This document shows, in pieces, positions 29,011-35,882 of a stretch of 37,444 bases of DNA. The notes under the pieces are model-generated. The model was given only the letters and a program-made list of their open reading frames with translations, did no database searches and was not told the DNA's origin. This stretch comes from a marine group bacterium Sva0996 bin134 (GTDB lineage: Bacteria; Actinomycetota; Acidimicrobiia; Acidimicrobiales; Bin134): the NCBI GenBank assembly GCA_002239105.1, contig MPNQ01000032.1:1-37444 (forward strand), in the 5' to 3' direction. Within the stretch, counting starts at the first letter, position 1. Each line of letters starts with the position of its first letter. Position numbers and translations under genes: made by a program.

Positions 29011-30009
29011 GTGAACACTTCGCCCGAAACACCCGACCGCAACCTGGCGATGGAGCTGGTTCGGGTAACCGAAGTCGCAGCTCTGGCCGCTTCCCGTTGG
29101 ATGGGCCGGGGTGACAAGGAAGGGGCGGACGGTGCCGCGGTGGAGGCCATGAGGGTGCTGCTGCGGACCGTGCCGATGGACGGGATCGTGGTGATCGGCG
29201 AGGGCGAGAAGGACGAAGCCCCCATGCTCTTCAACGGGGAGCAGATAGGCGATGGAACGCCTCCTGAATGCGATATCGCCGTCGACCCCATCGACGGCAC
29301 CACGCTCACTTCCCTGGGCCGGGGCAACGCCCTGTCGGTGATTGCGGTGTCCGACCGGGGGACCATGTTCAACCCCGGACCTTGCGTGTACATGGAGAAG
29401 ATCGCCTACGGGCCCGAGTGCATGGGTTACGGCATCTCGCTGGACAACTCCCCCACTCGCAACCTCGAGCTAGTAGCCGAGGCCAAGAGCGAGTCGGTGC
29501 GGGATGTGACCGCGGTGATTCTCGACCGCGACCGCCACTCGGAGCTGATTGCCGAAGTGCGCGAAGCCGGGGCCCGCATCCGGCTCATCCCTGACGGCGA
29601 CGTGGCCGGGGCCATATCCACCGCCTGGCCCGACTCGGGGGCCGACATCCTGTTCGGCATCGGGGGAACCCCTGAGGGCGTCATCTCTGCGGCCGCCCTC
29701 AAGTGCATGGGCGGCGAGCAACTGGGTCGCCTGTGGCCCCGCAACGACCGGGAGCGGAAAGAAGCCGAGAAGCTGGGTCGAGATGTGACTCAGATCCTCA
29801 CCGCCGACGACTTGGTCCAGGGCGACAACTGCTTCTTCGCCGCCACTGGCATCACCGACGGCGACCTGCTCAAGGGCGTCCACTACAGCAAGAATCACGC
29901 CAGCACCCAGTCACTGGTCATGCGATCCAAGTCGGGCACCGTCCGGCTGGTCACCGCCGACCATCAATTGGGGAAGCTGAACAGCTTCTCTGCCATCGAG
30001 TTCGGCTAG
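29011..30009 (+). CDS. glpX: Class II fructose-1,6-bisphosphatase
   Basis: 332 residues from the GTG at 29011; a TTG at 29002 is in frame, but the TACGGT -10-like box (28997-29002) ends eight bases before the GTG, so the GTG fits a leaderless transcript. GlpX-type signature residues are present: Gly-Glu-Gly-Glu-Lys-Asp near 64-69, Asp-Pro-Ile-Asp-Gly-Thr near 91-96 for metal and phosphate binding, and Gly-Ile-Gly-Gly-Thr-Pro-Glu-Gly near 213-220. It makes fructose 6-phosphate for gluconeogenesis, which the triose phosphates from inositol breakdown could feed. Many actinobacteria use GlpX as their main FBPase. Confidence 0.95.
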   Translation: MNTSPETPDRNLAMELVRVTEVAALAASRWMGRGDKEGADGAAVEAMRVLLRTVPMDGIVVIGEGEKDEAPMLFNGEQIGDGTPPECDIAVDPIDGTTLTSLGRGNALSVIAVSDRGTMFNPGPCVYMEKIAYGPECMGYGISLDNSPTRNLELVAEAKSESVRDVTAVILDRDRHSELIAEVREAGARIRLIPDGDVAGAISTAWPDSGADILFGIGGTPEGVISAAALKCMGGEQLGRLWPRNDRERKEAEKLGRDVTQILTADDLVQGDNCFFAATGITDGDLLKGVHYSKNHASTQSLVMRSKSGTVRLVTADHQLGKLNSFSAIEFG

Positions 30010-30033
30010 CGGGCTGATACCCGCCGACAGCGG

Positions 30034-32127
30034 CTACAAGTCAGTGCGGTACAGGTAACGCAGATCCCAGTAGCCGTACAGCGTCGGCGTGTAGTTGCCA
30101 AATACGTTGCGAACCGCTCCCAACCGCTCGCCGAGAGCGGTGAAGACCATCGGCACATTCTCGGCAATGATCGACTGCGCCTCCCGATAGAGCCGCACTC
30201 TCTCATCGTGGTCCAACTCGGCGCTCGCCGCCACGTAGATCTCGTCCACCCGGGCTTCCCACTCGGTGGCAGGCTCGGGCTGGTGCGGGTACCACTCGTG
30301 GTATTCGCCGCTGCTGTGCCAAATCCCGATGCCGGAATAGGGGTCGGGTCCGCCGCTGTGCCCCAGAACCATGGCCTCCCAGTCGAAGGTGAAGCTCAGC
30401 TGCGATACCAGATGGCTGAACTCAACAAGCTCGACCTGCACGTCCAATCCCAGGGCGGCCAACCCCCTTTGGATTATCCGAGTCGTTCCGACCCGCACGC
30501 TGTTGCCCTCGCTGGTGGCAAGCGTGAAGGAGATCGGGTTGCCGCGGTCGTCCTCGCGGATGCCATCGCCGTCGGTGTCTTTCCAGTCCAATCCGTCGAG
30601 GATTTCATTCGCCCGATCCAGATCGTATGGGTATTGGCGCACATCGGGATTGTGGAAGTCGCCGGAAGCGGGGCTAATCGAGGACCACTGGGGGTACCCC
30701 AAACCGTGTAGGACGCCTTCGATTATGGCCGCCTTGTCCACCGAGTGGGCGGCTGCTTGACGGAACGCAACATCTTGGAACCAGCGAAGCTTGACCGGGT
30801 CGATGTACGGCTCGCCGTCGTCGCCGGCGCCCGGGTTCTGATTGAAGACCATGAAGGTCGTGCCGAAACTGGGTCCTCGTCGGTGCAGGCTGAAGTTCTC
30901 TTGCTCAGCCAGCGACGACAACAGCGCATACTCCTCGCCGAGAACACCGTGGAAGTCGGTGACGCCGTCGCGGAACAACGCCAGAACTTCCTCCAAGTCG
31001 TCAACTTGCAGCCTCACCACGCGGTCGAGATAGGGCAGCCTTCCTCCGGCGTCGTCGGTTAGCCAGTAGTCGGGGTTCCGCTTATAGACGATCCGCTCTC
31101 CAGGCGCGTACTCCGCAATGGTGAACGGACCGGTACCGACAATCTCGGAGGGATCGGTGTCGATGGTCCAAAAGTCCTCGAAAGTGCCTGCGGTGATGGG
31201 GCCTTCCAAGATGTGCTTGGGGTAGATGGCGGTGCCCATCGACCGCAAAAATGGTGCGAACGGGTACGGGAGCACGAACTCCACGGTGTGGTCGTCGAGG
31301 GCCGTAACCGTCATCGGCGACTGCTCCCACTCGCCCGATTCCGAGTTGAAATGGCGGAACTCGAAGATCGTTCGGCTCGAGGCCTCAAAGTCGTCGTTGT
31401 AGATGACCTCGTTGAACGTGAACTCCACGTCGTGCGCGGTGAACGGCATTCCGTCGTGCCAGCGCACGTCGTCGCGCAAGCGGAACACCCAGCGCAAGCC
31501 GTCGTCGGAGTGCTCCCACGACTCGGCCAGTCGGGGCTCAACATTGTCGTTGAGCCAAGAAGTCTGGGTAAGGCCCTCGAACAAGTACGAAAGGACGCCC
31601 GATGAGCCGCCTTCGACGGCCAAGGCCAGATTGAAGGTCAGCGGCTTGGAAATGGTGGCGGTGGTGAGCGTGCCTCCGAGGGCGCCGATCTCATAGGAAA
31701 ACTCATCCGCGTTGCGGCGAAGCTCGTCCAAGATCGAGCCATTGGAGTCGTCCGACGGCAACCCCGCGGAGCACCCGCCCGGAACGATCTGCGTATCCAC
31801 ATTGAACTTGCACCGGTACGAGTTCAGCTGCACTTCCCGGGCGGCAACCAGACGGTCCCTTGCGACCAAATCAGCGTCGGTGGGCGTCCCGGCAAACGAG
31901 GCCGGTTCGGCCGGGGACAGGGTGGGAGCGCCGTCGGTGCAGCCGCCGGACACCTGCTCGGCTTCTTCGCCGAACATACAGCGGTATGCGTCCAACAGCG
32001 CTTCCTGATCCGCTATGAGCTGGTCGCGGACTCCGATGTCGTCCAGCGACGGCGCAGCCGATGCCACGGCGCTGGTAGATGCAACAGCCAACCCGGCGAC
32101 CAAAACCGCAGTCAGAACGCGCCTCAT
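30034..32127 (-). CDS. Family 5 (peptide/nickel-type) solute-binding protein with duplicated Cys motif at the N-terminus
   Basis: 697 residues from the ATG at 32127. A type I signal peptide ends near Ala-Ser-Ala-Ala (about residue 25) with no lipobox. Two copies of a 32-33-residue motif follow (32-63 and 87-119). Each has Arg-Asp near its start, Tyr-Arg-Cys in the middle and Gly-Gly-Cys at the end, and the Cys pairs are both 13 residues apart (50/63, 106/119). From about 150 to the end is an SBP_bac_5 domain, with Leu-Ala-Glu-Ser-Trp-Glu near 207 and Val-Arg-Trp-His-Asp-Gly near 227. No permease or ATPase gene is adjacent. The N-terminal repeats may form disulfides and bind the envelope. The role is unknown. 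Confidence 0.87.
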   Translation of the reverse strand: MRRVLTAVLVAGLAVASTSAVASAAPSLDDIGVRDQLIADQEALLDAYRCMFGEEAEQVSGGCTDGAPTLSPAEPASFAGTPTDADLVARDRLVAAREVQLNSYRCKFNVDTQIVPGGCSAGLPSDDSNGSILDELRRNADEFSYEIGALGGTLTTATISKPLTFNLALAVEGGSSGVLSYLFEGLTQTSWLNDNVEPRLAESWEHSDDGLRWVFRLRDDVRWHDGMPFTAHDVEFTFNEVIYNDDFEASSRTIFEFRHFNSESGEWEQSPMTVTALDDHTVEFVLPYPFAPFLRSMGTAIYPKHILEGPITAGTFEDFWTIDTDPSEIVGTGPFTIAEYAPGERIVYKRNPDYWLTDDAGGRLPYLDRVVRLQVDDLEEVLALFRDGVTDFHGVLGEEYALLSSLAEQENFSLHRRGPSFGTTFMVFNQNPGAGDDGEPYIDPVKLRWFQDVAFRQAAAHSVDKAAIIEGVLHGLGYPQWSSISPASGDFHNPDVRQYPYDLDRANEILDGLDWKDTDGDGIREDDRGNPISFTLATSEGNSVRVGTTRIIQRGLAALGLDVQVELVEFSHLVSQLSFTFDWEAMVLGHSGGPDPYSGIGIWHSSGEYHEWYPHQPEPATEWEARVDEIYVAASAELDHDERVRLYREAQSIIAENVPMVFTALGERLGAVRNVFGNYTPTLYGYWDLRYLYRTDL

Positions 32128-32182
32128 GGGCAATGAGGCTACAGGGGGTTTTCAGGCCAACGGCAACCACTTGGGAATCCGT

Positions 32183-32268
32183 TCATTCACCGCCAAAGAC
32201 GGCAGCAAATCCAATGCTGACAGGTGCCGCCCACTGGTCAGCCCCGCTCATTCACCGCCAGGGACGGC
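32183..32268. repeat. Imperfect 21-bp direct repeat at the 3' end of the SDR gene
   Basis: TCATTCACCGCCA followed by two variable bases and GACGGC occurs at 32183-32203 and again at 32248-32268, 65 bp apart. The second copy covers the SDR stop codon, so the first may be a duplicated piece of that gene's end. Confidence 0.5.
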
Positions 32269-33103
32269 GGGCAGTCCACCCGATGATGAACCGGCGAATG
32301 CGGCGGGGGGCTTTGCTAGAGAGGACCGCCAACAATCGGTTCAGCCGGCCAGTCACCACTTCGGGACGCCGGCGCGCCGCAGCCTGAAGCGCCTCAGAGG
32401 CCACGGCCTCTGCGCTTTGCCACCCCGCAGACGGCCAGTTGTCAAGGTTCCAGCGGCCCCGTTCGTGGAACTCGGTGCGGGTCAGTCCGGGCAGCACCGT
32501 CGTTACCGTCACCCCGGTACCCTTGTGCTCCTCATAGAGGGCCTCGCCAAGACTGGTTATATACGCCTTGGTGGCCGCGTACACCGCGGTCATGGGCATG
32601 CCCTGGAGCGAGGCCATCGATGACACCAAGAGCACCTGGCCCCGACCCCGGGCGGTCATCGAGGCCAGGGCGGCATGGGTGAGCTGCGTCAGCGCTACCA
32701 CGTTCACCCCTATCGTCTCCGACACTTCAGCGCCGTCTTGGGCATGAAGCGGCCCTTCGTAGCCCAAACCAGCGTTGTTCACCAGGAGGTCGATGGGGGC
32801 GTCGTCAGTCGCCACCCGCTTCTCAACCACAGCCAACCCAGCCGGTTCGAACAGGTCAGCCTCCAGCACTTCTATATCGAGTCCCGAGCCGTTGGCCCGC
32901 AACTCTTCAGCCAGCTCATCGAGCCGGTCCCCGCTGCGGGCAACCAACACCAACTCCACTCCGGCGGCGGCAAGATGCACCGCCATCGCCCGACCGATTC
33001 CCGTCGAAGCCCCGGTCACCAGCGCCCGCTCCCACCGAGCCTCCCGCGACCTTCCCAAACCCATTCCAAGCGCCCCCATCAGCCCCAATACAGATTGATT
33101 CAC
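32252..33103 (-). CDS. Short-chain dehydrogenase/reductase
   Basis: 283 residues starting with GTG at 33103. A 28-residue lead precedes the Rossmann motif Thr-Gly-Ala-Ser-Thr-Gly-Ile-Gly. Asn-Asn-Ala-Gly is near 109, the catalytic Ser is in Val-Ser-Ser near 160, and the catalytic Tyr-x-x-x-Lys is near 174-178. This is the classical SDR layout close to the YqjQ/DltE type of unknown substrate. The C-terminus is Arg-rich with a short amphipathic helix that could touch the membrane. TAGATT sits exactly six bases before the GTG and there is no ribosome site, a clean leaderless arrangement. Confidence 0.9.
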   Translation of the reverse strand: MNQSVLGLMGALGMGLGRSREARWERALVTGASTGIGRAMAVHLAAAGVELVLVARSGDRLDELAEELRANGSGLDIEVLEADLFEPAGLAVVEKRVATDDAPIDLLVNNAGLGYEGPLHAQDGAEVSETIGVNVVALTQLTHAALASMTARGRGQVLLVSSMASLQGMPMTAVYAATKAYITSLGEALYEEHKGTGVTVTTVLPGLTRTEFHERGRWNLDNWPSAGWQSAEAVASEALQAAARRRPEVVTGRLNRLLAVLSSKAPRRIRRFIIGWTARRPWR

Positions 33104-33109
33104 CCCGCG

Positions 33110-33115
33110 AATCTA
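33110..33115 (-). promoter_or_regulatory. -10 box for leaderless SDR transcript
   Basis: TAGATT on the minus strand is followed by six bases and the GTG start of the SDR gene. The same TAGATT, six bases, GTG arrangement occurs at 35466-35480 on the plus strand. Confidence 0.5.
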
Positions 33116-33197
33116 GCGTTCAGCCGCATCCATTCCGTTGCAGTAGCGAGTCGAATTCATGGTCATGAACATGGTCACACAGTGTTAGCCTTTGGTC

Positions 33198-33338
33198 GTG
33201 GCTAACCTCGTGCCCGCCGGGGGGGAGGGCATGGGGATCTGCGGGGCCTTCCCGGAGTTCGCCGGCTTCTGGGAAGATCCCAGCGAGACGGTCATAGATC
33301 CAGAGTCGGTAGCCGCAATGGCCGACGACTGGGCCTAG
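33198..33338 (+). CDS. Possible small protein of 46 residues
   Basis: A GTG-started frame of 46 codons with good third-position G/C bias, in the otherwise empty stretch 33116-33427. TAGCCT lies six bases before the GTG, matching the leaderless pattern seen nearby. The product has a Gly-rich start, a Phe/Trp-containing middle and ends Ala-Ala-Met-Ala-Asp-Asp-Trp-Ala. No family is recognised. It may be a short real gene, such as an antitoxin fragment, or the remnant of a longer one. The rest of the stretch shows no gene. Confidence 0.33.
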   Translation: MANLVPAGGEGMGICGAFPEFAGFWEDPSETVIDPESVAAMADDWA

Positions 33339-33445
33339 GCGCTGTTGGCAAAGCAGATCAGTGAAGCTGGTGTGAGAGCATGCACAAGCCTCAGTCGTAG
33401 AGCCCATAATCAATCCCGAAGTTCTTCAAGCGCCAGAGCGTTTTG

Positions 33446-34804
33446 TCAGTTCAACAGGAGCTGTTTGGAGCTTTCGGGCTGCCAGGTGGTGATGCCCTTT
33501 TCGGGGAAGGCGTCGGGGAAGGCGTCAGGAGGGGGTTCGACAAGGGCGTCGGGGGTGGATTTTGGTCTGGCGCCGGGGGTGGGTCTTGGTTTGGCGTCGG
33601 GGGTGGATTTTGGTCTGGCGAGGGATGTCCGTGGTCGTGGCTGTCCTGGCGGGAGGTCGGCGTAGGGTTTGGGCGGGGGTCTGAGTTCGTGGGCGCCGTT
33701 TCGGTTTCGGTGTACTGTCCAGCCGTCGTCGTGGATGTTGTGGTGGCAGCTCTTGCAGACCAGCACCAGGTTGTCGATGTCGGTGCTACCGCCGCTAAGC
33801 CATTCTTTGATGTGGTGGGCTTCGCACCAAACGGCTGATCGTCCGCAGCCGATGCAGTGTTCGTCGCGGATGATGAGGGCGGCTCTTTGGGCTTCGGTGG
33901 CCAAGCGGTGCTTGCGCCCCACCCACAGTTCCTGGCCCTTGGTGTTGAACACTGCGGGCACGATGTCGGCGTTGCAGGCCAGCCGCAGAGTCTCCGATAT
34001 CGGCAGAGGCGTGCCGTCTACCAGGCGGGCATCGGCCAGCTTCTCGTTCAGCGCGTCCCAGTGGGCGGTCAAGATCAAAGTGGTGCCCTGCGGCTTGCGG
34101 TCTTTGGCGTCGGCGCAGACCAGATTCTCCAAAGCGTCGGCCATCCGCTGGTCGAACGCCGTCTGGTCGCCGGCTTTGCTGCTGTTGGCCAGGCGGCGCA
34201 CTTCATCGGCCAGCGCCGCTTCGATCCGGTTCCCCGCAACCGGGTCGAACCGCCCGTTCACAACGAACATGCCGTCGTCAGCAGACTTGAAAAAGCGAAA
34301 TGAACGGCGCTCCCGCTGCTTGGCCATCAATGACTTGCCGTCATCTCCCGACTGCTCATACTGATGGTCGCGCAGTGTCTTGGAGAAAGTACCGAAATCC
34401 TCGCGCCGGGCCGCCTCCACCAACACAGTCTCGTCAACCGGCCCCTGCGAAGCGGCCCTGGCGATCTGCTTGGCATGGGCCTCAGGAATCTCCCCCGCGC
34501 CCAGCGCATCAAGAGTCTCAGGAACCTGCGAAAGCTGAGAAGCCGTCTCCACCTCCCGGCGGGCCTGCTGCTTGGAAGCCTGCAACTCCTCCAGAGCAAC
34601 CCGCCGCGCCAACCCCTCGCCACCCCGGCCGGCATACGCAGCCAGCGTCTCCGTCTTCATCGCCGCCAGCCGAGCCTCGGCCCTTTTGATCACACCCAGC
34701 CGCTGGCGCAACTCCAACAGCGACAGCCCGGCAACATCAACCGCCTCCGGCCACACCGGCCCACTGTCAGCCTGTTTCCCCTGCTCCAGGGGCCTAAACT
34801 CCAT
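33446..34804 (-). CDS. DUF222 / HNH endonuclease-like protein, second copy
   Basis: 452 residues from the ATG at 34804, chosen because a TATACT box lies seven bases upstream and the open frame above it overlaps this promoter. The DUF222 region spans about 25-310 and the HNH module about 315-365, with Cys-Ile-Gly-Cys-Gly, Glu-Ala-His-His and Cys-Lys-Ser-Cys-His motifs. The body is clearly related to the protein at 407-1744. The C-terminal 70 residues differ: they are Pro-rich and contain an 8-residue unit repeated three times. A degraded copy of this tail is at 35084-35286. The gene sits in an accessory stretch with other remnants. Confidence 0.88.
   Translation of the reverse strand: MEFRPLEQGKQADSGPVWPEAVDVAGLSLLELRQRLGVIKRAEARLAAMKTETLAAYAGRGGEGLARRVALEELQASKQQARREVETASQLSQVPETLDALGAGEIPEAHAKQIARAASQGPVDETVLVEAARREDFGTFSKTLRDHQYEQSGDDGKSLMAKQRERRSFRFFKSADDGMFVVNGRFDPVAGNRIEAALADEVRRLANSSKAGDQTAFDQRMADALENLVCADAKDRKPQGTTLILTAHWDALNEKLADARLVDGTPLPISETLRLACNADIVPAVFNTKGQELWVGRKHRLATEAQRAALIIRDEHCIGCGRSAVWCEAHHIKEWLSGGSTDIDNLVLVCKSCHHNIHDDGWTVHRNRNGAHELRPPPKPYADLPPGQPRPRTSLARPKSTPDAKPRPTPGARPKSTPDALVEPPPDAFPDAFPEKGITTWQPESSKQLLLN
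33546..33617. repeat. Three tandem 24-bp repeats in the HNH gene tail
   Basis: Units at 33546-33569, 33570-33593 and 33594-33617. Units one and three are identical and unit two differs at four positions. On the minus strand they code for 8-residue Pro/Lys/Arg-rich repeats. The degraded tail copy at 35084-35286 does not show the three units. Confidence 0.8.
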
Positions 34805-34811
34805 ACATGCA

Positions 34812-34832
34812 AGTATACCGACCCCAGTGACA
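34812..34832 (-). promoter_or_regulatory. Probable leaderless promoter of the second DUF222/HNH gene
   Basis: On the minus strand, TGTCACTGG (34832-34824), six bases, TATACT (34817-34812), seven bases, then the ATG at 34804. The first DUF222/HNH gene has the same block order and spacing at 380-400. Confidence 0.5.
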
Positions 34833-35083
34833 ACAACCCCCTGAAATAACGGGAACAAGCAAGATCACCTTGTCATATATTGAACTTGACTTGAACAAAA
34901 GCAACATGGCCCACATCCTTTTCACAGTGCAATCGGAACCGACAGCGGGCCACGCTCCATTTGGGACTCCGACTGGGTGTCAGATGGGAAGAAAAGGCCT
35001 CGTGGACGCCGCCCAAACTTCGTAGGGCTGATCGACAATGCGGCGCTGACCGAGGCCCCTCCACAGGAGAGCCAGCGATCCGA
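34833..35083. other. Non-coding stretch with no recognisable gene
   Basis: This stretch is lower in GC at its left end (A/T-rich near 34870-34910). A plus-strand frame from 34977 reads basic and plausible for about 40 codons, then runs into the HNH-tail scar; I could not support it as a gene. Confidence 0.4.
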
Positions 35084-35286
35084 AAGCGCCAGAGCGTCTT
35101 GTCAGTTCAACAGAAGCTGTTTGGAGCTCTCAGGCTGCCAGGTGGTGATGCCCGTTTCAGGGAAGGCACCGGGGAATGCGTTGTTAAGGGCGTCGGGGCG
35201 GGATTGCGATTTTGCGGGTGATGGCCCTGAGCGTGCCTGCCAAGGCGGAAGGTCGGCGTAGGGCTTGGGCGGTGGTCGTAGTTCGC
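35084..35286 (-). pseudogene. Truncated 3' end of a DUF222/HNH gene
   Basis: The minus strand reads a degraded copy of the last ~60 codons of the gene at 33446-34804, from Glu-Leu-Arg-Pro-Pro-Pro to the shared end Gln-Pro-Glu-Ser-Ser-Lys-Gln-Leu-Leu-Leu-Asn and stop at 35102. DNA similarity continues about 18 bp past the stop (from 35084, matching 33428). The Pro-rich repeat region is shortened. No start, DUF222 or HNH part remains. It is joined at its 5' side to a fragment of an RCC1-repeat gene. Confidence 0.82.
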
Positions 35287-35402
35287 CCGCAGACCAGCTC
35301 GTAGTCAGCCCGCACCGCACACCAGCCACCACCGCCAAAACACACATGGATGAACTGCCCCTCGGGCACATCCAAAGCGATGGGCACATAGCGCCGGGTC
35401 TG
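35284..35402 (-). pseudogene. Single RCC1-repeat fragment
   Basis: The minus strand reads one RCC1-type unit (Leu-Asp-Val-Pro-Glu-Gly-Gln-Phe, then Cys-Ala-Val-Arg-Ala-Asp, then Val-Cys-Gly) that lines up with the units of the gene at 35857-37444. About 15 of 31 positions match the consensus. It breaks off exactly where the HNH tail scar begins and is not part of an intact gene. Confidence 0.72.
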
Positions 35403-35442
35403 AGAGCGGATGTGTACGGAAATGGGTGTAAAACTACTATTG

Positions 35443-35471
35443 TTGCATTGGGTGGGGTGTTGGGGTAGATT
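35443..35471 (+). promoter_or_regulatory. Sigma-70-type promoter for the coiled-coil membrane gene
   Basis: TTGCAT (35443-35448), a 17-bp spacer, and TAGATT (35466-35471), followed by six bases and the GTG at 35478. It is the best complete promoter seen here, and the start point would fall on or next to the start codon. Confidence 0.6.
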
Positions 35472-35477
35472 GGGCTT

Positions 35478-35882
35478 GTGGAAGTGGTGACGCTGAGCGA
35501 CCTGGCTCCGATCTTGGCCGCGGTAGTCGGCCCGATGCTGGCGGTCATGTTCGCGATGATGCGCTACCAGCACGTCGACAGCGTCAAGACCCGCAACCTG
35601 ATGCACGAGCTCATCGACAAATCGAACCGGGAGAACCGGGACCTCATCGACAAGTCGAACCGGGAAACCAGAGAGCTCATCCGGGAGAACCGGGACCTCA
35701 TCGAGAAGAACCACTCGGAGCTGTCCGGCAGCCTCGGAGAGGTTCGAGAGCGCTTGTCCTACATCGAGGGCTACCTGCGGCAGTCGCCGCCACCCGCCGA
35801 CGACGAAGACGCCCAAGCCGCCCAAGAGCCGTCACCGTTGGCGCCTTTGGGGCAGGTCACGACGAACGCGGCACCAAGGTGA
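35478..35882 (+). CDS. Small membrane-anchored coiled-coil protein
   Basis: 134 residues starting with GTG at 35478. One transmembrane helix lies at about residues 10-28, followed by a charged coiled coil (about 35-98) with repeated Asp-Leu-Ile-Asp-Lys-Ser-Asn-Arg-Glu units, then a Pro/Ala-rich acidic tail. The layout, a short N-terminal anchor and a long cytoplasmic coil, is that of many small phage- or envelope-associated proteins, but no family is recognised. A strong promoter (35443-35471) lies just before it. Its last 26 bases overlap the 3' end of the RCC1 gene on the other strand. Confidence 0.75.
   Translation: MEVVTLSDLAPILAAVVGPMLAVMFAMMRYQHVDSVKTRNLMHELIDKSNRENRDLIDKSNRETRELIRENRDLIEKNHSELSGSLGEVRERLSYIEGYLRQSPPPADDEDAQAAQEPSPLAPLGQVTTNAAPR

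Noticed and set aside
32134..32251. Riboswitch or structured leader before the solute-binding gene
   Set aside because: Only a short direct repeat is visible; no conserved aptamer-like fold could be recognised.
34977..35261. Plus-strand frame with a basic start, considered as a truncated transposase or DNA-binding protein
   Set aside because: After about 40 codons it continues through the antisense of the HNH tail scar, and no motif or promoter supports it.
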